From CAWKGV01 sp963849305 (GTDB lineage: Bacteria > Pseudomonadota > Alphaproteobacteria > Acetobacterales > Acetobacteraceae): a stretch of DNA of 64,000 bases. The notes beneath the pieces were generated by a model. That model was given only the letters and a program-made list of their open reading frames with translations. It searched no databases and was not told where the DNA came from. Positions 19,937 through 28,120 of this stretch are shown here, piece by piece. A program made the position numbers and the translations under genes. Location of the stretch: the NCBI GenBank assembly GCA_963849305.1, contig CAWKGV010000003.1:124001-188000 (forward strand), written 5' to 3'. Numbering within the stretch: the first letter of the stretch is position 1; each line of letters begins with the position of its first letter.

Positions 19937-20974
19937 TCACGCTGGTTCGACGATCTTGTAGGTCCAGGTATGGACGACGGGATCTCGATGGAGGTCGTCG
20001 AGGTAGGCGAGGATGCGTGCCTTGAGTTCGGCCCTGGACGCGACGCGGATGTGGCGGAGCATGGACCTGGCCATCCTGGAGAAGAAGCCCTCGACGAGGT
20101 TGAGCCAGGAACCGTGCTTGGGCGTGAACACGAAGCAGAACCGTCCTTCGGGCTGGGCCGAGAGCCAGGCCTTGTTTCCTTCGAGATGTGGCCGAGTGGT
20201 TGTCGAGGATCAGCTTGATGGCGGTCTGCGCGGGGTAGGCGGCGTCGAGCTGCTCGAGGAAGCCGATGAACTCGCGCGAGCGGTGGCGGTCCTGCACGCG
20301 GGCGTGAACCCGGCCGGTGAGCAGGTCGATCCCGGCCAGCAGGCTGAGCGTGCCGTGGCGCTTGTATTCGTGGGTCGCGCGCGAAGGCCTCATGCACGTC
20401 AGGCCGTGGCGGCAGGTCGGGTGCGGTGTTGCCGATCGCCTGGATGCCGGGCTTCTCGTCATAGGAGATGATGGCGACGTCCGGTACCTGCGCCGTCGCT
20501 CTCCTTCAGGAGGCGACTTCGCGATAGACGCAGAGCACCTCAGCCATCTTCGTCTCGAACGCGTCATCGCGCCGTTCAAGATAGTAGCGGACCTTGTGCG
20601 GCTTGGCATCGTGGGCGGCGAGGAGCTTGCAGACCGTGCCCTGGACGACACCGGCCAGGGACGGATGCCCGGCCGACGCGGCATGCTCGCGGACATGGCG
20701 GGCCAGCAGCCGCGTTGCCGGGACGCGGACTGTCGTCGAGGGCCGCCATCACCCCAAGCCGCACCGCACGTTGCAGGCAGCGCTGCACGGTGTGATGGGT
20801 CACCCCGATCCTCGCGCCCACCGCAGTCGTCGAGGGGTCGGCGCGGTAGGCCAGCAGGATGCGCGCACGCTCGACCCGGCTTGCCGGTTCGGTCCGCGAC
20901 CGCGACAGCGCCTCCAAACGCGCCAGATCGTCAGGGGTGACCGCCAACTCAATCACGCATCGAGGTGCTGACAT
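19937..20974 (-). pseudogene. IS630-family transposase, multiply frameshifted
   Basis: The N-terminus (20576-20974) has SRVERARILLAYRADPST and a helix-turn-helix (VGARIGVTHHTVQRCLQRA). Other frames carry KRHGTLSLLAGIDLLTGRVH and AIKLILDNHSATS (second Asp). The C-terminus at 19937 reads TPKHGSWLNLVEGFFSRMAR with the catalytic Glu and ends TWTYKIVEPA. Changes of frame occur near 20740, 20500-20390 and 20190, so it cannot make a complete protein. Element ends could not be defined. Confidence 0.85.
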
Positions 20975-21261
20975 GGAATCCGACCGTCACAATGACCAAC
21001 AGACCCCCTACAATCTCATCCGTGACCATGGGAATCCGTCGCATTCGGCCGGTTGTATGGAATCGCTCCACTAGGTGTGGTCCCCGATTGTGCGTCCCAC
21101 GTCAGAAGCAACCAGCTAGCGACGCGCGACCCTTGGGCGGCGGACTGGCGGTGTAGGGCCGCCAGCCGCGTTACCCTTTGTAGGGGCGAGCGGCTGGGGC
21201 TATGATCCGAAACAGGTCTCTGCCAGAGCGACGAAGAAGCAGCTCAAAACGGGCGAATATC

Positions 21262-21750
21262 ATGAGCGATTCAGCCTTTCCACCGAACTCGACAAACAGC
21301 TTCTACGCCTTTCCACCGAACTCAACAGCAACGTTCACACAGACCAGCCACGACCTGTTTGTCCTTACCGGCAAAGACCTCTTGACTATCGGCGGGGAGG
21401 ATGACGGCAGCCGCTTTCTCCTGCTGGGACAGGGCAATTCGGTGGACATTGCTGCTACGTCGGGCTCCACCATCTACGATCTTGGCCACGGCTCATTCGT
21501 CGATTTCTACGACGCCATCCTCGGCAACTCCAACATCTACGGCTTTCAATTCGATTCGACCGGGGAGATCGCAGTCGGCACCAGAGGCCCGTCGCCATCC
21601 TACCTCACGAACGGCACCACCGGGGGCACACCGCTGCCATCCGATGGCCACGGCGGGTCGATCTTCAGCGGTGGCCTTACTTCGGGATCAATCGACTTCC
21701 GTGGCGACCCGCATGTGGCGGTGAGCAGCGTCAGCCCGCCGAGCGCGTAA
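21262..21750 (+). CDS. Hypothetical protein with N-terminal AFPPNST repeat
   Basis: 162 residues, not recognised. The start holds two copies of an 11-residue unit (AFPPNSTNSFY and AFPPNSTATFT) encoded by a 33-base tandem repeat. The rest is Gly-, Ser- and Asp-rich with beta-like periodicity (LFVLTGKDLLTIGGEDDGS, LGQGNSVDIAATSGSTIYDL), weakly reminiscent of RTX or beta-roll surface proteins, without a classic GGxGxD repeat or signal peptide. The downstream methionine at 21262 is chosen because the 20 residues before it are basic and unlike the rest. A secreted role is only a guess. Confidence 0.5.
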   Translation: MSDSAFPPNSTNSFYAFPPNSTATFTQTSHDLFVLTGKDLLTIGGEDDGSRFLLLGQGNSVDIAATSGSTIYDLGHGSFVDFYDAILGNSNIYGFQFDSTGEIAVGTRGPSPSYLTNGTTGGTPLPSDGHGGSIFSGGLTSGSIDFRGDPHVAVSSVSPPSA

Positions 21751-21877
21751 ACCCACATCCGTTCAATGGCGGGGAGCCGCGGCTGGGGCTACTCTGCGGC
21801 CGATTTCGCCGGCGCCGGACAGGCGCCAGCCTCGCACAGTGGCACGAGCCGAAAAAGTTTCACAACGCCTTTAATTC

Positions 21878-22054
21878 TCATTCCTGGTCCTCCTCCCCCG
21901 GCGCCGCCTCATCCGCTTCCGACCCCGGCACACGGTACTGCTCGGTCAGCCAGCGGCCGAGGTCGATATCGGCGCAGCGCGGGCTGCAGAACGGCCGCAC
22001 GGACAGATCGGCCGGCCGGCCACAGATCGGGCAGCGCGCGGTGGGCTCAGCCAT
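21878..22054 (-). CDS. yacG: DNA gyrase inhibitor YacG
   Basis: A 58-residue zinc-binding protein. It starts MAEPTARCPICGRPADL and continues FCSPRCADIDLGRWLTEQYR: the CxxC...CxxxC zinc site and the DLGRW signature of YacG. It binds GyrB and inhibits gyrase in characterised relatives. The ATG at 22054 overlaps the end of the RNase G gene by 8 bases, so the two are probably co-translated, as in many alphaproteobacteria. The acidic tail (GSEADEAAPGEEDQE) is usual. Confidence 0.9.
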   Translation of the reverse strand: MAEPTARCPICGRPADLSVRPFCSPRCADIDLGRWLTEQYRVPGSEADEAAPGEEDQE

Positions 22055-23117
22055 GTTCGTTCTCCATCACCCAGGCATCGGCGGGCAGCGCGGGATCGGA
22101 CCGCAGCATCAAGGTACGCCCGGTGCGCCGTTCAAGCTCGCCCAGCGCGACCGGGTCGGCCAGCAGGGCGGACACCACGGCCGGCGCGGCGCGCAACCAG
22201 CGGCGCCCGGCCGGATCGGCCGCCGCCTCCGCCGCCAACCGGCGCAGCGCCGCCAGCCCGGCGGCGTGAGGGCCGGCCAGCAGCTCGTGCAGGGGCGGAT
22301 GCACACGCGGGCGGAGGATCTCCGCCAGCCCCAGCGCCGTGAAGCCCAACAGGCGCGGCCCAAGCGGGTCGGCGGCCAGCGCCGACGCCAGCGCCGGTCC
22401 GAGCCCGGCCCGCTTGCGCACCGACAGCCCCGCCAGATCGACCAGAATGGCACCCGAAAGATCGCGCAGGCGGATCTGGCGCGCGATCTCGGGCAGCGCC
22501 GCCCGGTTCAACCCCATCTGCGCCGCCGCTTTCCCACGCCGCTCGGCCGTCGCGCCCCCGGCATCGAGGTCGATCGCCACCAATGCGGGCGTCGGATGCA
22601 CCGAGAGCCGCCCGCCCGCGGGCAGCGCGACCACCGGCTGGCCCAACGCCTCGATTTCCCCCTCCAGCGCATCGTCGAACCCAACCCCGCGCACGACCGA
22701 CGCCTCTGGATAAAGGTGCCGCAGGCGCTGAACCGCGTCCGGCCCCGGGCGCAGCAAGGCCGGCCGACCCTCGGCCGCCGCCGCCCCGATGACGGCCTGC
22801 TCCTCGTCGGTCAGCCGGGCCGACAGACGCGGCCCTTTCCCGCCCTGAGCCGCGCGCGTCACTCGCACCGGCACCGCCGCCCCCTGGCCCAGCCCCGCTG
22901 CCCCCTCGCTATCCGGCAAGAACCCCTCGGCCCCCTCCAGCTCGACGAACGCGCCGGCCATCGCCGGCACCCGCGCGATCACACGGCCCCGGTGCAGGTC
23001 GCCCACGCCGTCCGGAGCGCCTGGGCGCCAGATCGCGTAGTCGACCAGCCGCCCGTCCCGCAGCACCGCCACCCGTACCTCGCCCGGGCTCAGCGCGACC
23101 CGGATGCACGCGCTCAC
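22047..23117 (-). CDS. rng: Ribonuclease E/G family protein
   Basis: 356 residues from a GTG at 23117 whose bases overlap the maf stop (GTGA). It contains the S1-like start LRDGRLVDYAIWRPG and HRGRVIARVPAMAGAFVELE, and the core ALVAIDLDAGGATAERRGKA followed by LNRAALPEIARQIRLRDLSG and AILVDLAGL. The family consensus DVNSG near the catalytic Mg-binding site reads DLDAG here; AILVDLAG carries the second metal Asp. It is shorter than RNase E, lacking a scaffold tail, and would act in rRNA maturation or mRNA decay. Unusually for the family I see no C-terminal zinc-link CPxCxG motif. Confidence 0.8.
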   Translation of the reverse strand: MSACIRVALSPGEVRVAVLRDGRLVDYAIWRPGAPDGVGDLHRGRVIARVPAMAGAFVELEGAEGFLPDSEGAAGLGQGAAVPVRVTRAAQGGKGPRLSARLTDEEQAVIGAAAAEGRPALLRPGPDAVQRLRHLYPEASVVRGVGFDDALEGEIEALGQPVVALPAGGRLSVHPTPALVAIDLDAGGATAERRGKAAAQMGLNRAALPEIARQIRLRDLSGAILVDLAGLSVRKRAGLGPALASALAADPLGPRLLGFTALGLAEILRPRVHPPLHELLAGPHAAGLAALRRLAAEAAADPAGRRWLRAAPAVVSALLADPVALGELERRTGRTLMLRSDPALPADAWVMENEHG

Positions 23118-23671
23118 GCCATCCAGCCCAGTCCGCGCAAGAGCTGCGCCGTCTCGAACAGCGGCAGCCCGACCACGTTGGAATAGCTCCCGGACAGGAA
23201 CCGGATGAACGACGCGGCCTGGCCCTGGATCGCGTAGCCGCCGGCCTTGCCCTCCCATTCCCGGCTCGCGACATAGGCTTCGCGCTGCGCCGGCGTCAGG
23301 CGCGCGAAACCGACGATGCTGGTCACCAGCCGCTCGGCCCGCCGCCCGTCCGGCGCCGCCAGCACCACCGCGCTCAGCACGCGATGCCGACGCCCCGACA
23401 GCAGCGCCAGGGCGGCGTGCGCCTGCTCCGGCGTCGCCGCTTTGGGCAGGATGCGCCGCCCGGCCGCCACCACCGTATCGGCGGCGAGCACGTAGCAGCC
23501 CGGCGCCGACAATGCGGCCGCCTTCGCGCGCGCCAGCCGTTGCGCGTGGTCGCGCGGCAGCTCGCCCTTCACTGGCGTTTCGTCGATATCAGGAGAGAAG
23601 ACCCGGTCGGGGATCACCCCGATCTGGGCCAGCAGCGCGAGCCGACGCGGGCTCGCGGAGGCAAGGACCAG
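23114..23671 (-). CDS. maf: Maf/YhdE-type nucleotide pyrophosphatase, non-canonical start
   Basis: The reading includes the essential Maf motif LVLASASPRRLALLAQ, then FSPDIDETPVKGELP, YVLAADTVV with the catalytic Asp, and GYAIQGQAASFIRFLSGSYS. These proteins hydrolyse non-canonical nucleoside triphosphates. No ATG, GTG or TTG lies between the infA stop and the SASPRR motif in this frame. The CTG at 23671 directly precedes the motif and is used here provisionally; the first ATG-like codon (23617) would delete it. It lies 41 bases downstream of infA and overlaps rng. Confidence 0.8.
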   Translation of the reverse strand: MVLASASPRRLALLAQIGVIPDRVFSPDIDETPVKGELPRDHAQRLARAKAAALSAPGCYVLAADTVVAAGRRILPKAATPEQAHAALALLSGRRHRVLSAVVLAAPDGRRAERLVTSIVGFARLTPAQREAYVASREWEGKAGGYAIQGQAASFIRFLSGSYSNVVGLPLFETAQLLRGLGWMA

Positions 23672-23712
23672 CGGCGCCCGGCCCGCCTGGCCAGGCTGGC
23701 TTGAATCGGCCC

Positions 23713-23931
23713 TTATTTGAATCGAAACGTGATCCGCCCCTTGGAGAGATCGTAAGGCGTCATCTCGACATTCACCCGGTCCCCGGCCAACACGCGGATG
23801 CGGTTCTTGCGCATCTTGCCGCTGGTATGGGCCAAGATCGTGTGCTCGTTGTCGAGACGCACCCGGAACATGGCATTCGGCAGAAGCTCAGTCACCGTGC
23901 CGCTGAATTCGATCATGTCTTCTTTCGACAT
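23713..23931 (-). CDS. infA: Translation initiation factor IF-1
   Basis: 72 residues, the exact family length. It begins MSKEDMIEFSGTVTELLPNA and ends with YDLSKGRITFRFK; the S1/OB-fold is complete. It binds the ribosomal A site during initiation. The start ATG at 23931 is preceded by AGAAGAGGG. It lies 70 bases after hisD and just before maf, a conserved alphaproteobacterial order. Confidence 0.95.
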   Translation of the reverse strand: MSKEDMIEFSGTVTELLPNAMFRVRLDNEHTILAHTSGKMRKNRIRVLAGDRVNVEMTPYDLSKGRITFRFK

Positions 23932-24001
23932 CAACCCTCTTCTAATGGTTTGATTTCCGCTCGGAACATGAGGTCCGGGCGCTCGCCGGTCAAGCGCGAC
24001 C

Positions 24002-25304
24002 TCATGGCCGCGATGTCTGCCCAAGCCTGAGCGCGATACTACGCGCGTGCGCGCCCAATCCCTCGGCCTCGGCCAGCGCCACCGCGGCCGGCCCGACCTC
24101 GCCGAGCGCGGCCCGATCGGCCGCGACCCAGGTGGTACGCTTGAGGAAGTCGAACACCGAAAGCCCGGAGGCGAAGCGCGCGGTCCGCCCGGTGGGCAGC
24201 ACATGGTTCGGCCCGGCCACGTAGTCGCCGACCGCCTCGGGACAGAAGGCGCCGAGGAATACCGCGCCGGCATGACGGATGCGCGCGAACACCGGCTCCG
24301 GGTCGCGCAGCATCAATTGCAAGTGCTCGGGCGCCAGCCGGTCCACCAACGAAGCCGCCTCGTCCCAGTCCCGGACCAGCACCACGGCCCCGTGCGCCGC
24401 CCAGCTCGCCCCGGCGATCGCGGCCCGGGGCAAGGTCCGCAGCTCCGCCTCGACGACGGCGGCGGCCGCATCGGCGAAGCCGGCGTCATCGGCGATCAGG
24501 ATCGCCTGCGCCGCCTCGTCGTGCTCGGCCTGCGCCAGCAGGTCCACCGCGACCAGGCGGGGATCGTTCGCGCGATCGGCCAGAATCACCACCTCGGACG
24601 GCCCGGCGATCGAATCGATGCCGACCCGTCCGAACACTTGCCGCTTGGCCTCGGCCACATAGGCGTTGCCCGGCCCGACGATCCGATCCACTGCCGCGAT
24701 CGTGGCGGTGCCGTAAGCGAGCGCCGCCACCGCCTGCGCCCCGCCGACCCGGTAGATCTCCGCCACCCCGGCCCGACGCGCGGCGGCCAAGCACCAGCGG
24801 GTTCAGCCGGCCCTCGGGGCTCGGGACGCACATCGCGATCCGCCCGACCCCGGCCACGCGCGCCGGGATGGCGTTCATCAGCACCGAGGACGGATAGGCC
24901 GCCTTGCCGCCCGGCACGTAAATCCCGACCGCATCGAGCGCGCCCCAGCGCATCCCGAGCGTCAGCCCGGCCGCGTCGGTCATGCGCAGGTCGGCGGGGA
25001 GCTGGGCGCGATGAAACGCCTCGATCCGCCGAGCCGCGAGGTCGAGCGCCGCCGCCAGATCCGGGGCGATGCCGGCCGAGGCGGCGTCGATCTCGGCCCC
25101 GGTGATCCGCAGCCGATCGGCCGTGAGCGCCAGGCGGTCGAAGCGTTCGGTATGCTCGATCAGCGCCGCGTCGCCACGCTCGCGGATATCGGCGATGATC
25201 GCCGCTACGGCGGCATCGACCCGTTCGGCGGCCTCGCGCGGGGCGGCCAGCAGGGCGGCGAAGTCTGGCTCGAAACCGGGATCGGCGGTCGAGAGGCGCC
25301 TCAT
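24002..25304 (-). pseudogene. hisD: Histidinol dehydrogenase, single-base frameshift
   Basis: Last step of histidine synthesis (histidinol to histidine, NAD and zinc). The N-terminal part (MRRLSTADPGFEPDF to PEGRLNPLVL, 25304 to ~24791) and the C-terminal part (AAARRAGVAEIYRVGGAQAV to the end) are in different frames. One extra T near 24790 accounts for it: the corrected junction reads LNPLVLAAARRAG. Corrected length is 433 residues, normal for HisD. Motifs include GIYVPGGKAAYPSSVLM, VGPGNAYVAEAKRQVFG, IAGPSEVV, QAEHDEAAQAIL with zinc ligands, and GPNHVLPTGRTARFASGLSV. The start overlaps the hisG stop (ATGA). A sequencing indel is at least as likely as a real mutation. Confidence 0.9.
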
Positions 25305-26035
25305 GCGCGCGCGGCGACGCCGGCGGCAGCCTCGCCGGCGGCAGCCTGGCCGAGTGCCGCGCGGAACCGCGCGATCCAGGCGCCGATCGCCTCCGGCCGG
25401 GTCTTGAGCGCGGTGCGGTTGACGATCAGCAGGCTGGTCACCGGCGCGATCACCTCGGTTTCGACCAGCCCGTTGGCCTTCAAGGTCGAGCCGGTCTGCA
25501 CCAGATCGACGATCAGCCGCGACAAGCCGAGCCCGGGCGCCAGCTCCATCGCCCCGCTCAGATCCACCACCTCGGCATGGACACCCCGACTGGCGAAGTG
25601 CCGGCGGGCGATGTTGGGATACTTGGTCGCCACCCGCACCCGCGACCAGCGCGTGGGATCGTCGGTGCCGGCGGTCTCGCGCGGCTCGGCGACCGAGACC
25701 CGGCAGCGGCCGATGCCAAGGTCGAGCGGGGCGTAGATCTCGGGATAGTCGAACTCCATCAGCACGTCGGCGCCGCAGATGCCGAGCGCGGCGGCGCCGA
25801 AGGCGACGAAGGTGGCGACGTCGAACGGCCGCACCCGCACCACGTCGAGCTGGGGAAAATTGGTCGGGAAGCGCAGCCGCCGGCTGTTCTCGTCGGCGTA
25901 GTCGGGCGCCGGCTCCACCCCGGCCCGGGCCAGCAGCGCGCCGCACTCGGCCAGGATGCGCCCCTTGGGCAAGGCGAGGACCAACTGGCCGCTGTCCTCG
26001 GGCTCCAGGGCGGCGGGGGAGAACGGGGCGGTCAT
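25301..26035 (-). CDS. hisG: ATP phosphoribosyltransferase catalytic subunit, short form
   Basis: 244 residues; first committed step of histidine synthesis, joining ATP and PRPP. It reads LVLALPKGRILAECGALLAR, FGAAALGICGADVLMEF, RVATKYPNIARRHFASRGV, the PRPP-binding region DLVQTGSTLKANGLVE, and ends soon after. It lacks the C-terminal histidine-binding domain of long HisG, so it is the short form that needs HisZ; hisZ is present at 34879. The start MTAPFSP at 26035 precedes the conserved core by about 20 residues. The stop overlaps the hisD start. Confidence 0.92.
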   Translation of the reverse strand: MTAPFSPAALEPEDSGQLVLALPKGRILAECGALLARAGVEPAPDYADENSRRLRFPTNFPQLDVVRVRPFDVATFVAFGAAALGICGADVLMEFDYPEIYAPLDLGIGRCRVSVAEPRETAGTDDPTRWSRVRVATKYPNIARRHFASRGVHAEVVDLSGAMELAPGLGLSRLIVDLVQTGSTLKANGLVETEVIAPVTSLLIVNRTALKTRPEAIGAWIARFRAALGQAAAGEAAAGVAARA

Positions 26036-26159
26036 CCTGGCTCCGGCATGGCTGGGCGGCTCTACACCAGTTGCCGGGTGCCCGGAAGCCTGGGGCCGAC
26101 GGGCTTGCATTTGGAACGATGTCGGATCAGAACGTAAAGCGAACATATGGGAGTGCCCT

Positions 26160-27095
26160 GTGTCTGACCTACTCGACGAGCCGATTGGCGACCCTGATGG
26201 CCGCGCCGAGCCCGCCGCTCCCGCCGGCCAGCGCCCGCGCCGGCCCGTCATGCCACCGGATCCTGGCGGCCTCGGCCGGCCAGGGGCGTCGGGAAAGCTC
26301 AGCGGCGACTTGAGGCAACGGCCGAACCCGCTGGCGCGACGCCGGCGCATTCGCCAAGCGGCGGCTCGGCTGTTCGCCGAGCATGGCGCGTCGGCGATCG
26401 GCCTCGAGCGGGTCGCGGAAGCCGCCGAGCTAGACCGGAAGGTTCCCCAACGCCTGTTCGGTGGCCGCCACATCCTATTGGCCGAGCTGTTGAGCGAGCA
26501 CTTGGAGGCGCTAAACGCCGCCATTTGCGCTGCCCACGACGCCCATGCCGCGCACGCGCCCGAGGCGAGGCTGGAGGCGCTGGTCCGCGCCTATCTCGAC
26601 GCCGTGGCCGCCGCGCCCAACGAGCACCGAACTTTTCTGTTCTGCGCCCATCTGGTGATGGCGCAACGGCGCGAGGCGGTGCTGCTGCGCCATTCCCTGA
26701 TCCTGGAGACCGTGGCGGCCGAGCTTGGCCTCGCGGTTCCCGCCCTGGCCGACCGGCCGGAGGCGGCCGAGCCGCTGCTGGCCACGGTCCGGGCGCTGCT
26801 GGACGACCGATCCTGCTGGCCCAGCCCGCCCGAGCCCGAGGCCAGGCGCCGGCACGCGCGCCGAATCGCCGGAATGCTGCTGGCGGCGGCGCGCGCCGAG
26901 GCGGCGGGCGACTGGCCGGCGCTCGGGACCGCGCGGCCGCCGCTGGCGAGGCCGGGGCGGCTGCAGGTCGATTGCCGCCAGGCGCGGGCGCGGCTGCGCG
27001 AGTTGCTGGACGCGGCGATCGCCGGGGCGGAGGTGGTCATCACCCGCCAGGGCCGTCCGGCGGCGCGGGTCGTGGGGTGCGGGGATGGGGGGTGA
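26160..27095 (+). CDS. TetR-family regulator with C-terminal Phd/YefM-like segment
   Basis: 311 residues from the GTG at 26160, with GGGAG six bases upstream. After a proline-rich N-terminus the TetR DNA-binding domain runs RIRQAAARLFAEHGASAIGL then ERVAEAAELDRKVPQRLFGG. A helical ligand domain follows. The last ~45 residues (GRLQVDCRQARARLRELLDA then AIAGAEVVITRQGRPAARVV) match the N-terminal half of Phd/YefM antitoxins, which bind DNA. Such a fusion is unusual. The gene is divergent from hisG and is followed at once by paired TGTACA boxes. It may be a chimera formed by recombination, because the same peptide is repeated at 29440-29522. Confidence 0.65.
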   Translation: MSDLLDEPIGDPDGRAEPAAPAGQRPRRPVMPPDPGGLGRPGASGKLSGDLRQRPNPLARRRRIRQAAARLFAEHGASAIGLERVAEAAELDRKVPQRLFGGRHILLAELLSEHLEALNAAICAAHDAHAAHAPEARLEALVRAYLDAVAAAPNEHRTFLFCAHLVMAQRREAVLLRHSLILETVAAELGLAVPALADRPEAAEPLLATVRALLDDRSCWPSPPEPEARRRHARRIAGMLLAAARAEAAGDWPALGTARPPLARPGRLQVDCRQARARLRELLDAAIAGAEVVITRQGRPAARVVGCGDGG

Positions 27096-27205
27096 GGTGT
27101 GACACCGAGGCTCCGGAGGGCCTCGGCGGCGGGGCTGGCGCGTGTACACCGCCGGGCTGGCAGATGGCGTCTGTGTACACGGCTGCTAAACGGGTCGTTA
27201 ACCTT
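26920..27205 (+). repeat. Phd-like/TGTACA repeat, copy 1
   Basis: Bases 26920-27001 resemble 29440-29521 closely (gccggggcgg, attgccgcca and more shared at a constant offset of 2520). The downstream part, the paired gtgtacac boxes and gttaac, is also shared with identical spacing. Copy 1 has about 140 extra bases between the two parts, coding for the rest of the Phd-like segment. Confidence 0.7.
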
Positions 27206-27822
27206 TGCGATGCGGCGAGGGAGAGGGAGGTTGGGGTGCGTTGTACGATACACGGGCGCAAGACGCATGTGCGAGGATGGCGAGCTGTGGTCATCGCCCC
27301 AGAAACGGTTTTATGGTAGGTTTGGCTACCTCGTAATGTCAGCTGTGTAATGCGCCCATAATCGAACCAAAACGCATTGGATATAACAATACACATGAAA
27401 GCCGATATTTCCACGATCACTATGGCATCAAAAAAGGGGCTTCCTGAATTTAGGACAGACTGCGTCCAGACTACAATGTCAAGCATCCATAGGCTCATTC
27501 TATCATTAAATACTCGATGTGACTGCTTAAGCAGCAAAATCATGCTCGCATCGATTGTAACTGTGACTATCAGGAGGAAAGCACCTGCAATGTAATTAAA
27601 TGGTCTAGGAACTGCTTTCTCGTGGCCGCGCGCATATAGACGCAAGGCAGAAATATATGATGCATTAACGTTCTTTTTTGTTACGGTATCATAAAATGCC
27701 GGAGCTGCCAGGATGAAACTGAGAAGATCAAGCACATTGGTTATCACCTCGATTTTGAGCAATTTCAATTTCCTCGCCGTATAGGCCGACCATCTAGCTC
27801 TAGGCACAGGGCGAACGGACAA
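27040..27822 (-). CDS. Hypothetical membrane protein, AT-rich
   Basis: 260 residues. The first ~185 form a plausible membrane protein with four hydrophobic stretches: VLDLLSFILAAPAFY, YIAGAFLLIVTVTIDASMIL, LWMLDIVVWTQSVL and AIVIVEISAFMCIVISNAFW. The family was not recognised. Codons and bases are much more AT-rich than the neighbours, suggesting transfer. The last ~75 residues are encoded antisense through the TGTACA boxes and the 3' end of the TetR gene and look like random reading of GC-rich DNA. The original C-terminus was therefore probably replaced when the repeat arrived. Confidence 0.5.
   Translation of the reverse strand: MSVRPVPRARWSAYTARKLKLLKIEVITNVLDLLSFILAAPAFYDTVTKKNVNASYISALRLYARGHEKAVPRPFNYIAGAFLLIVTVTIDASMILLLKQSHRVFNDRMSLWMLDIVVWTQSVLNSGSPFFDAIVIVEISAFMCIVISNAFWFDYGRITQLTLRGSQTYHKTVSGAMTTARHPRTCVLRPCIVQRTPTSLSLAASQRLTTRLAAVYTDAICQPGGVHAPAPPPRPSGASVSHLTPHPRTPRPAPPDGPGG
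27142..27180. promoter_or_regulatory. Paired GTGTACAC palindromes, site 1
   Basis: GTGTACAC occurs at 27142-27149 and 27173-27180, 31 bases apart (three helical turns), with GTTAAC 24 bases after the second box start. TGTACA is the core of the known YefM-YoeB operator palindromes. An operator for the adjacent Phd/YefM-like protein is therefore plausible, but no toxin gene is visible. Confidence 0.5.
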
Positions 27823-28120
27823 GGCTGTTTATGGAACAAGCCGGTGCCGCTTGGGCTGCTGGCGGCGGCGTCGACCGCAAGGGCGGCGTTGCGGGCGGTT
27901 AGCTCGGCATAGGCTTTGCCGTTGGCCTGCGCCTTGCTGCTTTTCCTCCATCAGCCGGTCGGCAGCTTCCTTGACCGGCCAGCCCCCATATGATCGCGGT
28001 CATGCACCCCACAAAATCGGCCCGCGACACGTCGAGCCCGGTTTCTCGCTATTGAGCGGTGCGCCGTTATGGTAAGTCCGTCTACCTCGTAAGCGGCTCT
28101 TGGAGAACGTCGGTCAGGCA

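Noticed and set aside
22041..23186. 381-residue plus-strand ORF opposite rng
   Set aside because: Shadow of the RNase G gene; no motif, biased residues.
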